The notes: a model not told the origin generated them from the letters alone. Counted from the first letter of the stretch, positions 1-12,539 are shown. The stretch is 64,000 bases of DNA from Marsupella aquatica (GCA_973895155.1 OZ316891.1:17484001-17548000); one strand, 5' to 3'. Program-made: numbers and translations.

Positions 1-2
1 TG

Positions 3-1270
3 CGGGAGGAGAAGGGGGAGAAGCCTGCGAAGCCAGAGGACCTTGTCCGCCTGCACGACACACTCATTCAAGTGAGAACTTACCCTAGTCACTCACGTTT
101 GTGTCTACGAACGAAAGCACTTGAGTGCAAGTTGTCAAGAGAATCATAAGTTTTGACGCTCGTTGCAATTGTACTCAATTTTGACACTCTCCGTTTTAAA
201 CAGAATATATCAGATCTTTCAGATTTGGTCACTTCCGGAAGGGACCAGAGCGCCATTGAAACTTCTTTTGCCAAGAAGTTGGCTGTTCAGCGACTTGGTT
301 TACAAGCTAGAAGGTGCCTCCTCATTACTAAGAATTTCAAATATGCCGAGAGCAGTCTTCAATAATCGATCATCGGAATTACTGTCCTGTTTTAATCGTT
401 GGTAAGTCATTATTGTTCAGCTACAACGTTACTTCTTTCTCTCACTTTACTGAGGTTATGCAGGTGTTTGTATCTAGCGCAGTCGTACAGTGCTGCGGCA
501 AAGTATGCTGAGGCTTACTCATTATTCCACCGGGCCCTTGAGCATTGTGAATCGGCTCTGGACTCCTGTAACCGTTTGGATGCCGCAGAAGAGGTATATT
601 GTAATGACCTTGCCAAGATACTGGACCACTTGTGAGGCTCAAGATGGGGATTTTACCACCGTTTTATTTGCAATGTATGACACTGGACGCTTTTTCTTTC
701 AGGCCTCCGTCCGTGATCTAGAGCCCTTAGCAAAGGACTGTAGAGTTCAGAAATGCCTAGTCCATGCACGCGGAGTAGTGGAGGCCAGCAAGCTTGACAA
801 AAAGGTGCAAAAGGGAATTGCTGCTCTCTCTCTTACAAAGGAGCCGTCTCAAAAGGTATTCTTCTGAACTTGGTGGGGAAATTCTTCGTCTGGGCCTTTC
901 CACTGTTTGATAGTGAAGATCGGATTCCTTTGGCATTGAAGAATTCAGGTTGAATAAAGCTCACTGGCTTTATATTTGTAGTCGAAGTGTATGACTAGGC
1001 TTGCCGGAGTAACTTGTGCCCTCTGTATAAAGCCTAACATTTGGGGTTTGCTACTTTCAGGACAAGACCACGTATTTGGTCGACAGGATTGATGTGTATG
1101 ATTCAGCCTTAGATATTGCACAAATTCCACCACCTTTCCAGGCAGTTCCTTGTCGACCCATTGTTCTTGATACTGCCCACAATTTTATGGAGTTTCCATC
1201 TCTAGCTAAGCGAACAGTGAAAGAGGACAAAGCAACAGGTTTATTTTCAAAGTGGTTCAGAAGCAAGTAA
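3..1270 (+). CDS. SRP68: Signal recognition particle subunit SRP68, C-terminal part (last five exons)
   Basis: SRP68 pairs with SRP72 on SRP RNA in the cytosolic particle that targets ribosomes to the ER. The 5' part of the gene lies outside the window. Exons read from splice sites and family similarity are 3-70, 204-313, 464-593, 703-855 and 1061-1270 (stop TAA), with introns of 133, 150, 109 and 205 bp, all GT-AG. The joined product keeps family landmarks: KPEDLVRLHDTL, then NISDLSDL, then RRCLYLAQSY-AAAKYAEAYSLF (the TPR-like helix pair), and finally PPPFQAVPCRPIVLDTAHN and a basic end. The exon 2/3 junction splits an Arg codon (AG|G). About 220 residues are visible of a protein usually near 600. 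No frameshift is seen. Identification is by recalled family similarity; the exon joins are inferred without transcript data. Confidence 0.88.
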
Positions 1271-2850
1271 CAGATGGTAAGGGAGGAAAGCACAATGATA
1301 AATGCGGATAAATGTCATCAATATAGCAGGTACAAGTCCGACTTTATGGAGTTCTCTTAGTTGCACGAGCTGGATAAGACTTAAGCGATTAGTTTTGTTT
1401 GACTCTCTTTTCTGGAAGTCCTCTGAGCGCTCAGATTATCCTTCTGACCTGATTGGTAGATGTCTATTCTTAGGTATACGGCGTGCAACTCAGACCATCT
1501 GCTGCAATGGTGGCCAGCCACTCAACTGGGTCAACCCAGGATCGAGCTTTGTAGGCATTTGTTTCGCTTAGTTTAAACCACAGTTGGCCTGTCAGTTCTG
1601 AAGCAATCTTTAAATTGTACTAAGATGGCTTGGAAGAGCTTTTTTCCCTCGTGGCAATCGCTGTGCAATGGATGGACATTACTCTCATGAATGAGGAATG
1701 CTGCTTGAGAAATAACGCGTTCGGGAGCATTTCCTGTACCGCGTATTCTCTCATTATTGTAATCCTTACTTTTCAGTCTCGCAAAGTGGGTGTTCGTACC
1801 TACTTTGGTTACGAGACATGTTCGCAACACAGACATTCGTCCATGGATGTTAAGAAAGCAGTGTGTTTCCAATATTTGTGACAGTAAGTGAGCTACACTA
1901 TTTCCACTATCTTGTCTCTCCTAGTTCCATTTGCGCATGGTTTCCGTGGGTTCAAGGCTCAGCCCTTGTCTCTCCTGGTTCCATTTGCACAGGGCACAGT
2001 TTTGCGTCCGGGTAACTGCATAGCAGCCAGATATGCGGGATTCATTGAAGGAACAAGACTCAGTGTTCATATAGCAGAACAATTGGGTTTATCTTGGTAT
2101 GGAAATTGGTATGGAAATTCCGTCCAACCTGTGGACACATGTCACGTGACACGGTACACTATGCTATTTTGTTTTGATGTGCATTCACCAGAAGGGCATG
2201 ATTTTGTGGGTTTAGGGTTTAGGGCAAGGCTTACCGGAGGTTTAGCTCTGAGAACCGTCTTTTTGCTTTTTCGGAGATCACTGAAGAACAATCCAAAATA
2301 TCCGTGTATGCCGTGTTTGTATCCCGTGCAAAGTATTTTTAGTAAATGCCAACAGAAAAGTTTCGTGCCCGGTGCACAGTATATTTTAGTAAAAGGCAAC
2401 AGAATAGCTCGCTGCGCTGAACACGGTATTCTTTAGTGGTGTTCTGTAGTAAAATGGAAAGAATAGTTCTCTCTGTTCTGAACACACGGTACATTAGATC
2501 TGAGAACCCTTGCCAGGCTGACCGTCCGTCTGTCAGCAAAGGCCACCCTGTGTCTGTGCCTACACAGGTCTGGTGCAGCCTTCAAGCTTAACGGGGAACA
2601 GAGGGCAGTCCACAAGGGCAAGTAATGGTTGAGACACAGAAAGGACTGAAACCCCAGCCCATTAGAGAGGGGGTTGGCAGCCGAACCACACAGGTCCGAC
2701 CTAAGATACACTACTGATGAACCAGTGGTAAACAGCCAGGAGTGTTTTTTGGGACCCACAATATGGAAGACAAGCCCTCATCACCCGATCAAGGCTATTT
2801 CTTGTTTATCTTTGTCAGATCGTTGTTTCTGGTCTGTATTCTCACTTAGT
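1271..2850. other. Non-coding stretch downstream of SRP68
   Basis: No convincing gene was found on either strand; the open frames are short and resemble no known family. The first few hundred bases should hold the SRP68 3' UTR. A 23-25 bp sequence (TTGTCTCTCCTAGTTCCATT and following bases) occurs twice, near 1911 and 1965. Around 2330-2470 there is a weak imperfect repeat of a motif with TTTTAGTAAA and CAACAGAA. Confidence 0.5.
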
Positions 2851-3113
2851 TTCAGTTTACTCATGTAGAGTCAGGGTCTACAGGTTTCACAGATGGCCCA
2901 TGGAGGAGCCCACGGAATAGCTTGGTCTATAGCTTAGGTTTCACTCTAGACATGGGGTCCATGGAGTCGCTTGGTTGATTTCAGTTTATTCATGTAGAGT
3001 CAGGGTCTAAGGGTTTCACAGTTGGCCCATAGAGTAGCCCACGAAGTAGCTTGGTCTATAGTTTAGGTTTCACTCTAGACATGTGGCCCATGGAGTAGCT
3101 TGGTCTATAGCTT
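2851..3113. repeat. Imperfect tandem repeat, two units of about 129 bp
   Basis: Unit one starts at 2851 (TTCAGTTTACTCATGTAGAG) and unit two at 2980 (TTCAGTTTATTCATGTAGAG). Both continue through AGTCAGGGTCTA, GGTTTCACAG, TTGGTCTATAG and TCACTCTAGACATG with scattered substitutions. The shorter motif TAGCTTGGTCTATAG recurs again at the end. No coding potential is seen. Confidence 0.8.
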
Positions 3114-3326
3114 CTGATTGCGCTTAAATGAGCGAAATCTGCCATGTGCACCGAATGACTAAGACGGATCAAACATTTATTGACACTGAAAGTTGAGCAG
3201 TCATACAAAGGGACACTTCTATACCACTAATTGTTTTTGGTTCTATGTGGGTTTGGAAGAGGGTTTGGAGGCCCCTATCCAACATTTTGTCAAACTTTGT
3301 AGCGGAGCTTTAGTTCCAACTGGTTT

Positions 3327-3560
3327 CTCCCAACTTCAGCGATGACACAGCAGTGTCCGACTCCAGAGATTATACAATCCCAACTTTAGAGAATACACAG
3401 TCGTCTCAACGTCAGAGATCATCCAACACTCATACACATGGGAAGGTAGTCCCAACTGCAGGGATGTTAAATAGCAATACACTTGGGAGCTGTGAGGACA
3501 AAAGTTGATCCTCCCCAACTTCAGGGGTTATACAGTCTCGATTTACATGGGAAGGAGAGC
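3327..3560. repeat. Degenerate short tandem repeat
   Basis: A motif close to CCCAACTTCAG-GATTATACA recurs about six times with variable spacing near 30 bp, for example near 3329, 3379, 3450 and 3517. The copies are strongly diverged, so the array is old. No gene is apparent. Confidence 0.5.
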
Positions 3561-6500
3561 CATGACAAAAGTGAATAGTTCCTTCCAGATTTAAGGATAT
3601 AAAGGTGATTGATTGTTATCCAGACAAACAAGACGTGACCCACGAACCCATTTTTGTCTGACATATATAAATGGTCATGGACAGAGGACACAATCATTCA
3701 TTAAATTTCGGACTCAATGTCCTACTGTATGTGCCGTGGTTGCCAATATATAGGTGTCCTACCAGCATTTTTTAATTGGTAAATTTTCGCCAATTGTGTC
3801 CCTCCTCGCGGCTCCTCTCTGCTATTCATACAATTTTGTTTTTTTTGGTTTAAGATGGGGCAAAATCACCAAACACACACTGCGCAGTCCAGAGCGGTTT
3901 CTTTTATTACACAGTTGCCACACCCACCTGGCCCAAGCCCGAGGTTGCCACCCTTCTATATTGGGCTTGCACGATTCACCACTTCCCCTCAGACATGTGG
4001 CTGGCCTTTTGCCAGCTCCTCAGATAGCCATTTTAATATCAAAGCAACTAACAGAACTCCATTTAGTATGTCAAAGTTTTTTTTCCCTTATTTTTTGTGA
4101 AGTAAAAAACTGTTTTTTTTCTTAATTTTAATTCTAAAACTGGAACTACCTTCTAAGGCCATATAATAAGGTGTACTTGTGCCTACTATAAGGTTGCTTC
4201 AAATTTAAGCAATCTTCCCAAAGTGGTATAAAAAAGCCTTCAGGAGTAAAATATCTAGAGTTACTTGTCTATCTCGATCACGAAGATTTTGATGTTAAGA
4301 ATATATAATTAATCATTCCTTTTTAGAGCTATGATGAATTTTCCATGGACAGTCACTTCAAAGCAAAAATAATTAAACTAGTTGTTCATGACTTGGTAAT
4401 TGTGTCCTCTCACTGCTCATAGGCTTGCAATGTGTTGATCACACTTTTAAAGGTCTATGCATATGTCATTTTTCTAGCTGCTAGGCAACTGTTTAGCTTC
4501 TACACTATTGTGAATAATTTTCAAAAAGTGGTGAGCCTTTCATGGTTCTCTCAATCATGATGACTTTCCCAACTTGGTGACTCCACATGGTCAGAAAGTC
4601 TGGAAAAGACACCACAATGAAGGTATTTAAAACCCAGTTTTGGCTAGTGAGTGACTAAATTTGCTAGCCAAGTGGTGCATATTTGTGGTTTTTTTCCTTC
4701 GTTGAGAATATACTAGGGTACTGCAAGGCAAGGTTTTCCTCACAGCAGGAATGTTTTTTTGTGTTTGATCACATGCATAGTATACCCTTCCTAGCCTACA
4801 TTGTTAGGGCCCTCTCCATCATTCTAAGATAGTACTGTAGTTACCTCCGTCCTTGCAGGCACAACTTGTTGAACCTTATGCCTCGGTAGGCAGGGGTGGG
4901 GGAGAGGTACCAAAAAAATTTGATTTCATGTGAGTATGAAATAAGCTAGGGTCAATGTTTTATTCATTTTAGTGAAGACAGACTTACTTAAAATTATAGC
5001 AAGTAAAGGGGTCATGATTCACCATGCAGCATGTGTCAATAAATAATTGTTGATGTTTTGAGTTTTGTTGCATTATGGCAACCAACTGATTCATTCATTC
5101 CTCTCCACATCCTTACATATCATGTCTCCAAGAGTGCAGTGAGGCAGTTTGGTATGACCTAACTGGAGTAGGCTTAAGTCCAGTTAACTCTATCTCTGGT
5201 CTAGTTAACTTGGGTTGCGACAAGTTTCATATTCTTCCGAAAGGAGGTGGTTTATAGGGGAGTTCGTAGAACGAAGGTGGATTCCTAGGGGAGTTTGCAG
5301 GCTATACAAAAATTTACTAAGGTGAACCACCCAAGCCTTATTCTCGTGTGCTTCATTGCGGTGAGGGCATTACTGAGGGCGTTAAAGTAGGCAGTTATCG
5401 TGGAAAGCACCCATACCAATCCGAAGAAAAGTGCCTAACCAGGATCAAGCTGACGTAGGACATGTATCGCAGATCTTACTAGCATAGTTTTGTTTAAGAA
5501 GCTAGGAGATCGAGCTTCAACCCCAGCTCAACGCAATGCATATGGCTAACGGGTCTCCAGTTGTTAAGCTTCGTTGTGTGAATTTCTTGATCATGTTAGC
5601 CCGCAATATTTCGAACTTGATTGCTGAATGAGGTGTGGGTCATCTTGGAGTCGTAAGGATTCACATTATGCTCGAAATCCGCTAAGCAGTTATATGAGTG
5701 ACTTGGACGATAAAGATCAATATGGGTCCATATACTTTTTATTATATAAGGACTTTGTTTTTCTGAAGTAGAATAGACAGTGCATACAGTAGTGTGACCA
5801 CACCTCATATCTGATTCTTATATCTGATTCATAGATCAACGTACGTACAATAGTGTGACCACAGTTTATATTTGAATTCTAGATCAGCACTTTTCCACCA
5901 AGGTTTTCTCTTCGATTCCACGTGCATAATGATGCGTGCCTGCTGCAGTATATCGATCAAGTTGCGGGCCAAGAACAGAATTGCGGATATTAAAGGAGCT
6001 GGGTGTCAATCGGGTATCCATTATTGTGAACACACATGGTCCCGGTTGACTACAAGTCTGGAACCCGAGAGGTTAAGTCAGGCAAACGTCACGTGTGGTG
6101 AAACTTGCACACTTGCCCATACTTACCGACTGATTTAATACGATCAAATTTTCGTGAAATGGCTCTGGAGACTGAGATCAACCGTGGATGTTTAAATTGT
6201 GTAAACCTATATATGCTGAGCAGAAGCGATTTCCCGGATCGAAGTGCATGATGTCCAAAGCAAGTAGAGCCAAAGCTGACATTATCGTGGTAGGAAGTGA
6301 CACATTCGTAGTTAAGCTTTCATGAAAGAACTTGGTATCGCTGCATATATTCAGTATAATTGTCTGTTTCCTTACTGCAAATCATATGACGCTTCACCGA
6401 AACACGCATACTCGACTTCCGCAAGACTCGGACCTGGTGATGGCAGCCAGTGGAGGTATTCAACGTTTCAGTAACTACGTAGAATACCTCCACCGGCCTG

Positions 6501-6615
6501 CCTATGCACCATAAACTGACGTAGCCAAGCGGCAACATTAAAGGAGCGACTACGTACCTAGAGAAACACCGAAACACCTGCCTACACATAGCTGCAAGCG
6601 CGCTAGTATCGTACC
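3561..6615. other. Gene-free AT-rich stretch
   Basis: No supported gene. The open frames here are short and lack family resemblance or plausible splice continuity. A local duplication of ATAGTGTGACCACA is visible near 5789 and 5849. Nothing else structured was recognised. Confidence 0.45.
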
Positions 6616-6619
6616 CTAA

Positions 6620-6722
6620 CTTCCAACCCAGGAGATTTAGGGTTGACTAACGCAGAAGATTTAGGGTTTACAAACCCAGGAGATTTAGGGTTTATGAACC
6701 CAGGAGATTTAGGGTTGACTGG
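6620..6722. repeat. Telobox-like tandem array upstream of the S1-like gene
   Basis: Four tandem units of about 24-25 bp each carry AGATTTAGGGTT, for example CCAGGAGATTTAGGGTTTA. Each contains the plant telomere-type heptamer TTTAGGG once, separated by non-telomeric sequence, so this is not a simple telomere tract. Single AAACCCTAA or TTAGGGTTT boxes are known plant promoter elements (telo-boxes). Four of them in a row, about 290-390 bp before the S1-like start codon, could be regulatory; that is inference. Confidence 0.7.
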
Positions 6723-6832
6723 TTGGCCGGGAAGGAAGGGAGGGCAAGTCCCGACTGGGAAGACTCACTCTACTACATAAGCTTCGATCAGTATGATCTC
6801 CTCCAACCTCATTCAAGATCTTCTTTCTCTAA

Positions 6833-6982
6833 GGTTAAGGTTTCCTTCGAGCAAAGTGCGTGCCGTCATATTTTCTGGCTATCTTGCTCCAGTGAACATT
6901 TGGAAAGCGATCCCCTCTACATCCTCTTTGCAGTTTCTGTTTCCGTTTTTGCTTCCAGAGGTTAAGGTTTCCTTCGAGCAAG
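6833..6982 (+). repeat. Direct repeat of about 22 bp in the S1-like 5' region
   Basis: The sequence GGTTAAGGTTTCCTTCGAGC followed by AA occurs near 6833 and again near 6960, the second copy about 25 bp before the S1-like ATG. It probably sits in the promoter or 5' UTR. Its role is unknown. Confidence 0.7.
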
Positions 6983-7006
6983 GATTGATTTCAGTTGCTT
7001 CTCAAG

Positions 7007-7399
7007 ATGGCGATCAAAACACTCTATTCTCAGTTGGCCGTCACTTTCCTTGTCTTTCATCTTGCAACAGTGGCTGTGGCGGATCCAACCATAATTGCTC
7101 TCACTGACACTTTCCATGTTAGCTGTGACAGTTCTCCGCCTGTTCAGTGGGACCTAATCTATCCACAAATTGCCACAGTTCCACTTGGTGACAGGCCAGG
7201 TGTCATCTTTTGCTCATTTAGTCAGGTTACACAAAGTGGGGTTCACCGTCATCAGAAGTTTGCTGTATACCCCGATGCACTTGGTCAAGTGAGTTGCGAT
7301 CCCGGTAATTGTGCATGGGCAGTCAGAGCGGATGGTTTCTATGTGCACGACCCTGCTACCAACACCGAGGTGCTTGGATTCGTGTGGTTGATCGACTGA
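7007..7399 (+). CDS. Secreted S1-like (plant self-incompatibility homologue) protein
   Basis: A 130-residue intronless gene. The ATG at 7007 opens directly onto a signal peptide (MAIKTLYSQLAVTFLVFHL, cleavage likely after AVA near residue 24). The in-frame TTG upstream is not a likely start. The mature part looks like the plant S1 / S-protein-homologue family (Pfam S1 group): a small secreted beta-sandwich with FHVSC, VIFCSF, HQKFAVYP, then VSCDPGNCAWAVRADGFYV and a hydrophobic end. The four family cysteines are present. In poppy a family member is the pistil self-incompatibility ligand; most relatives have unknown roles in secretion or signalling. A decayed duplicate follows about 1.3 kb downstream. 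The protein is somewhat divergent, so the call rests on the cysteine and CAW-V-DG pattern. Confidence 0.7.
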   Translation: MAIKTLYSQLAVTFLVFHLATVAVADPTIIALTDTFHVSCDSSPPVQWDLIYPQIATVPLGDRPGVIFCSFSQVTQSGVHRHQKFAVYPDALGQVSCDPGNCAWAVRADGFYVHDPATNTEVLGFVWLID

Positions 7400-7781
7400 T
7401 GCACTCAAGTGTTGATCGAGCAGTCCGTAATTGATCCCACACAGGTACATAGGTCTTGAACCTTTGTGACTCTTCATTCATCACTAGCTGGGTCAGAGTA
7501 TGATTACTTGAGATCCGTATCTGGTTATGTATCTGTCAAAACTGATTGACCCCGTATACATGTCATTTGAATTAGTTGTGCTAGTAAGGCCAATTGCTTC
7601 AACATTTGCATGGCATAGAGAGCTCGTAATTAATCCACTAGCTTGAGGTTGTCTTACTTCCATTATGCCCATGTTGTATTTCTTACCCAGATCCATGGGC
7701 GATAATCTAGGTCGTTCAGTTAGTTTCCTTGAGCTAGCTAGTTGAGATCGATACTACTATATATGACATGAATGTGACATA

Positions 7782-7787
7782 AATAAA
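7782..7787 (+). terminator. Candidate polyadenylation signal AATAAA
   Basis: A canonical AATAAA lies about 380 bp after the S1-like stop codon and is the first strong candidate downstream. Its use is inferred; no transcript evidence is available. Confidence 0.35.
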
Positions 7788-7799
7788 GTGGGTGATGGC

Positions 7800-8030
7800 C
7801 CTATGGCCCGCCCTATGGATTTCATCTGGTTTGTCCTTATCTTAAACTCGTGCACATTTTTTCTCCGAATCTTATTGTGAGATGAAATTTACAATCATAA
7901 ATAAACTGTGTATTGGCCCTATATATGGATTTCATCTGAATAAATTAGATATTGGCCCTATATGGATTTCATCTGGTCTGTTCGTATTTAATTTGTGCAC
8001 ACATATGTTTTCGAATTCCTTGCAATCTGA
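7800..8030. repeat. Repeated 3' flank of the S1-like gene
   Basis: A segment with GGCCCTATATGGATTTCATCTGG and a following stretch rich in GTGCACA appears near 7807, 7922 and 7955, and again near 9388 behind the decayed gene copy. The matches show that the S1-like duplication included the 3' flank and that the flank was also locally repeated. Confidence 0.6.
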
Positions 8031-8651
8031 GGGGAGGCCAGGATATATGATTAGGGCATGTACGTCAAAACTAAGGTACATAGGGCAGGGGATGGGCTAC
8101 CCATCGAGTTATTCCTTAAATTACTTACGTACAGTATATATAGTCTGTCGATCACACTGATTTTTGTAAAAACGTAGTACCTACTTGTCATTTTTTTACT
8201 TGTTTTCTTGTTTCATTTGGGCATTGGTCGATCACTTTGATATCTTTGTTTGCCTGGATGAACTGTGCTTGTACTTAAAGTTGTCCTTTCAAAAAACCTG
8301 TGAAAATAATTCAGGCAGCAAGGTATAAATTTTATCCCCCAATACCCGAGCTAGCTAGCATAAAAAATATCCACACAAATATTACAATCTAGCTAGATTA
8401 AGACCGGGATGATGTGCAACGAACAGCTAGACATTTAATCCTTAATTGACCAGATAGTCATGTTCTAAATATTATCTTGTCACTTACTAAACAGAAGGTA
8501 GAATGGAAGGGAAATTAGTACGGACTGAGCACGCCTAAAGTGATCCCCTTCAGATCTTCCTGGTGTTTTTGGTCTGACTTTGCTTCCAGACCTTTTCAGG
8601 ATTTATTGATATATTTTAGTAATGTTTCAAGATTTATGGTGATCGAAGCAC

Positions 8652-8946
8652 TTTACTCACTGACAATTTCATGTTACTTAGTTGTGACACTTCTTTCCCT
8701 GTTAAGTGGGACCTGGTCTATGCAATAATGTCACAATTCCCAGCACTTGCACATTAATTTGACCAGGTTACCAGAGATGAGGCCGGTTCACCGTCATCAG
8801 AGTTCTGTTGGATACCCCAACGCACTTGCTCCAGTGACCTAATGCGATCCCGGTAATTGTGCCAGCTGGGCAGTCAAAAAGGACGGTTTCATGTGCACCA
8901 TCCTGCTCCCAACACTGCGGTGTTTGTGTTCAGGTGGCTGACTGAC
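8652..8946 (+). pseudogene. Decayed tandem duplicate of the S1-like gene
   Basis: This stretch aligns base by base with about the last 300 bp of the intact S1-like gene: ACTGACA, CTTAGTTGTGACA, AAGTGGGACCT, GGTTCACCGTCATCAGA, GCGATCCCGGTAATTGTGC, TGGGCAGTCA and CAGGTGGCTGACTGA. It has lost part of the middle (the VIFCSF region), carries several indels including a CAG insertion-like change near the CAW motif, and has no open frame across it. The signal-peptide part is not recognisable. Similarity continues into the 3' flank to about 9460, so this is a DNA-level tandem duplication, not a retrocopy. Confidence 0.8.
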
Positions 8947-9460
8947 AAAATGGGAGCCTAGCAGACACGCAGGCAGGTCTTTGGCTTTTGTGCTTCTTCA
9001 TTCATCAGTGAGTCCACCAGAATAATATTAATATTATTTAAGATCTCGGTCATGTCATTTCTAAGAGACTCTTAAGACTTGACCGCAATGTCATTTCAAA
9101 CTGGTCCTCGAACTGGTCCTGCTAGGTCAACTGCTTTAAAATTTGCAGTAATTGTGCAGGGCTAACAATCCACATGAGCTTGTCTCACTCATGTGCCCTT
9201 TTTTGTATTTGTTATCCAGGTCCGTGGGAAGGATTATTGCAATCGAGGCGCACTGTGATAATTGCAGGACCTGATTGCAAAGATTTATAATCTAGATCAT
9301 TGAGTTAATTAGTTACTTGCAGCTGGATAGTTGAAATAGATCTGATTGTGAAACTCACTTGATGTAAATAAGCTGCATGGGTATGGCCCCTATGCATGGA
9401 TTTCATCTTGTCTATACTTACCTTGTGCACACTGTTTCTCCCATGCACTCTGAAGGGAGA

Positions 9461-12130
9461 ACAAGATAATACCCGATTGACTACTAGAAAATCTGGTGAA
9501 GCTGTGAGAGAATTTCTGCAGAATCAAATTAATTCATTTTATTCCAATATTTCTAGTTTAGTTACCTATTTCATTCCACTACATAATAGTGTAAATAGTG
9601 CGCGCGTATATAGGTACGATGGATCGATGTTGTGGATAGTAATTGGGGATCGATGAGATTTGCATGTACGTGCAGGCAACGACGACTGTTCGGGAACAAA
9701 TGGCACACAATCCATTTTCCCTGAAAAAGTGAGCTTGCTAATCAGTCTACTGCCTGAAGATACATCGTTGTTAGGATCGGACATAGATGGCTATCGCCTT
9801 ACAAGGAGACCAATGTCGTTTGTGGTGTAAGAATCAATGTTAGAAAAGCTTGATCACTCTCGCTATCTCTTTCTCTCTGATGCATTCCATTACAAGGGAA
9901 GTCTGCTTGGCGCATTCGATTTCGAGACAAAATTAAACGATTTGTATTATTGTTTACAACTCGAAAACAATAACGAGGACAAAACTCCCAGCGTTACAAA
10001 TGCACCTTCGATCGTCAAGGCGGAATATAAGATAAACTGCTCATGAAGTGCAACTTTACATTTGTATATATCGTTCTCTCCTGCCCGCACTCCTGTTTTC
10101 ACAAAGGTGCATTTGCCGGGGCATTTGCAAGCTTTCATTGAAATATATTAAAGCATAGGTGCAAACATATAGTCTTTGCTCTCACTGACAAGATCAATTC
10201 ACACAAAAAACTGCAGACATCCAATGCCCTCAAATTAATTCCAAACAAGGACTTCTCTTCATCAGATGTCGCTGTTATTGTTGATAATTAGTTTTTCTTG
10301 ATCGAATGTGTGTACGTACCGTCTACCCTAGTTTCCACTCTGACCCGCCAAGGTCCCGGCCAAGGTTGCTGGCTCAGCCCAATTTTTCGCCTTCTCCAAC
10401 TATGGTGTGCCATCATTTCCAGACTTATTAGTGCTTCCTGAGCTTACTGCTGCTTGATGGTTTTAGAGTCAGCAGTAAAAATTCAGCTTGTAGAATCCTA
10501 CTCTTGATAAGTAATGATAATGAGGTGTCAGTGATGGAAAACTACTGTAGTTGGTGCTACACTGACAAATCTGCGATACCGTTCAAGCCAGATCTTGTGA
10601 TTCATATATGTTGGTTAGCAGCAGCATCGATCGGTCCTGGGTTTCTTTTCTGAGTTGCAATGGAAATTTCAAGTCTTCTCGTTCCTCCCTCACGTTATTG
10701 CTTTGCTTCGATCAATTCAATTAAAGACCGAAGTTTCCCTGCAATAGTTTCATTTTCTTCGTCTACTATCTAGTTCACTCTGTGTCTACTCTAATCTTCT
10801 TGAAAGTCAACCTTTCTCGTCTTTTATGCACTGCAAATTGACTTCGTATCACAAAGCTCGATCCTCAGAAAGTTCGGATTCCCTAAACAGCCATTTTTGT
10901 TCTTCTGAAGCATGCAGGTACGTTGCTGGATTTCGACAAGAAGGGTCTCTCACTTCCAAGATGAACATCGTACTATTCGGTCCAGAGCTCAGAAATCGGA
11001 ATGTTTTTCATACTTTTCAAAGTAAATAACCCAGGTGCGAGTTTGATTGCAAGCTTCCCTACAACTGTCTCAGTTCTTTGGTTTGCAAGATCGGAGGCTT
11101 AATTTCATCTACTTATTACGTACCTACTTAGTAGAGTTGGGGAGTTGCACACTTGTAATAGGAGTAGCGTAGTTTTGCTGATGGATCTTTAATTGGATTC
11201 GCCTGCCCGGGACAATTGGTGTGGCAACCGTGACTGTGAAGACCTTGGACGACATGCTACTTTCCTCGTGAGGCCTACGCTGCCATCTCCCTTGCCGCAT
11301 TTCCCCTCCACTCCCACTCCTGCCCTGCGCTGCACCCATGATCCAGCTCGCCCTACAGGTCCACAACACCACGTACGCACGATTGCCCTCTTACCGTCTG
11401 TTATAAGTGCAAAAATTTGAAATATGCATATATCGACAAGGGTGTACAGATTCTAGACTTCCACTGGGCCATATGTTAGCCTACATTCTGGTGGCTCCTT
11501 TCCTCAATTGTATGTTCACGCCCATGAGTGCAACCTTTGCTCCAGTGAAAAATGACAGGCACTTATCAATAGTTGCTTGCGTTTGCCCATAAGTGTTCAT
11601 ATACTGTAGAGGGTTCATATTAGCTGAATGCAGCTCTCTTTGCAGTTACGAAAAAGTGACAAGTGGTAAGGAAGAAAAGTGAAGAACCGAACTCATTACA
11701 ATTATCCAAGGGTTTCACTTATGGTGGGTGCATTCAGCTAGAGCTGACTGTACTGCGCATCATCTGGCGGATCCTTTGCTATTTTGTATTTGGTATAAAT
11801 ACACTTAACTAGTAGTTGGACAATTGGACAAAATGCTTATGGATTGAGGCCGTCACTCCACGGGGTGTGGTTGGAATTACGTGGCTTGAGTACAAACGTT
11901 ATGAAATGATTAATGAACTGATTGACCCAGTCAAAATAACCCTGCATTGATTTAAAGTAAATATTATTGAGATTTAGCATGGTATGGAGGGATGTCATAT
12001 GTGCACTCATTGATTTAAAGTCACATATGTCATATTTTGATGCGCAGCAAGGGGACCCTCAAAATAATCTTGCATGCTTTCAGCACTGCAGTATACAGTA
12101 CTGTCTATATCAGGTTAGTTAGTTGAACAA
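9461..12130. other. Gene-free stretch
   Basis: No gene can be supported. Short open frames near 9396, 9837, 10826 and 11193 show no family resemblance, and neighbouring frames do not join into a plausible spliced product. A pyrimidine-rich, GC-richer patch lies at about 11270-11360. Confidence 0.4.
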
Positions 12131-12134
12131 CAAT

Positions 12135-12455
12135 TATTGAGAATTTGAGCTGTGGTACAAAATTCATTCTACTTAGGTTTTGTGAGTTTTTCATGCATAT
12201 TGTAATACTCAAAGTCTTTCTGAGAATTTGAGTGTGGTACAACATTCTAGGTAGTTCTTGTGAGCTTTTTATGATTGTATATTTTAATATTCTATGTCTT
12301 TCTGAAAATTGGAGTTGGTACAAAATTATAGGTAACTTTTGTGAGTTTTTCATGCAGACTCTAATATTCCACGTCTTTTTGAGAGTTTGAGTCTGTGGTA
12401 CGAATTCTATAGTAGGTAGCTTTTGTGAGTTTTTCATGCATATTCTAAGTCTTTT
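12135..12455. repeat. Imperfect tandem repeat, about four units of 75-85 bp
   Basis: Each unit carries TTTTGTGAGTTTTTCATGCA (or close), then AATATTC, GTCTTTCTGA and GAATTTGAG-TGTGGTAC. Units begin near 12178, 12250, 12335 and 12420. The open frame on the minus strand here merely reflects the repeat and is not a gene. Confidence 0.8.
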
Positions 12456-12538
12456 GATGTGAAAAACACTGATTTATCAGTGTACATTGTTTGTAAAGCT
12501 AGTAGCAAGCAAAATGGAGAGAATGATTATTGCATGTT

Positions 12539-12539
<1 letters not shown>

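Noticed and set aside
6620-6722. True interstitial telomere tract
   Set aside because: TTTAGGG occurs once per 24-25 bp unit and never in consecutive copies.
9396-10046. Possible small genes at 9396-9656 and 9837-10046
   Set aside because: The first overlaps the duplicated S1-like 3' flank; the second has no recognised relatives and no splice partners.
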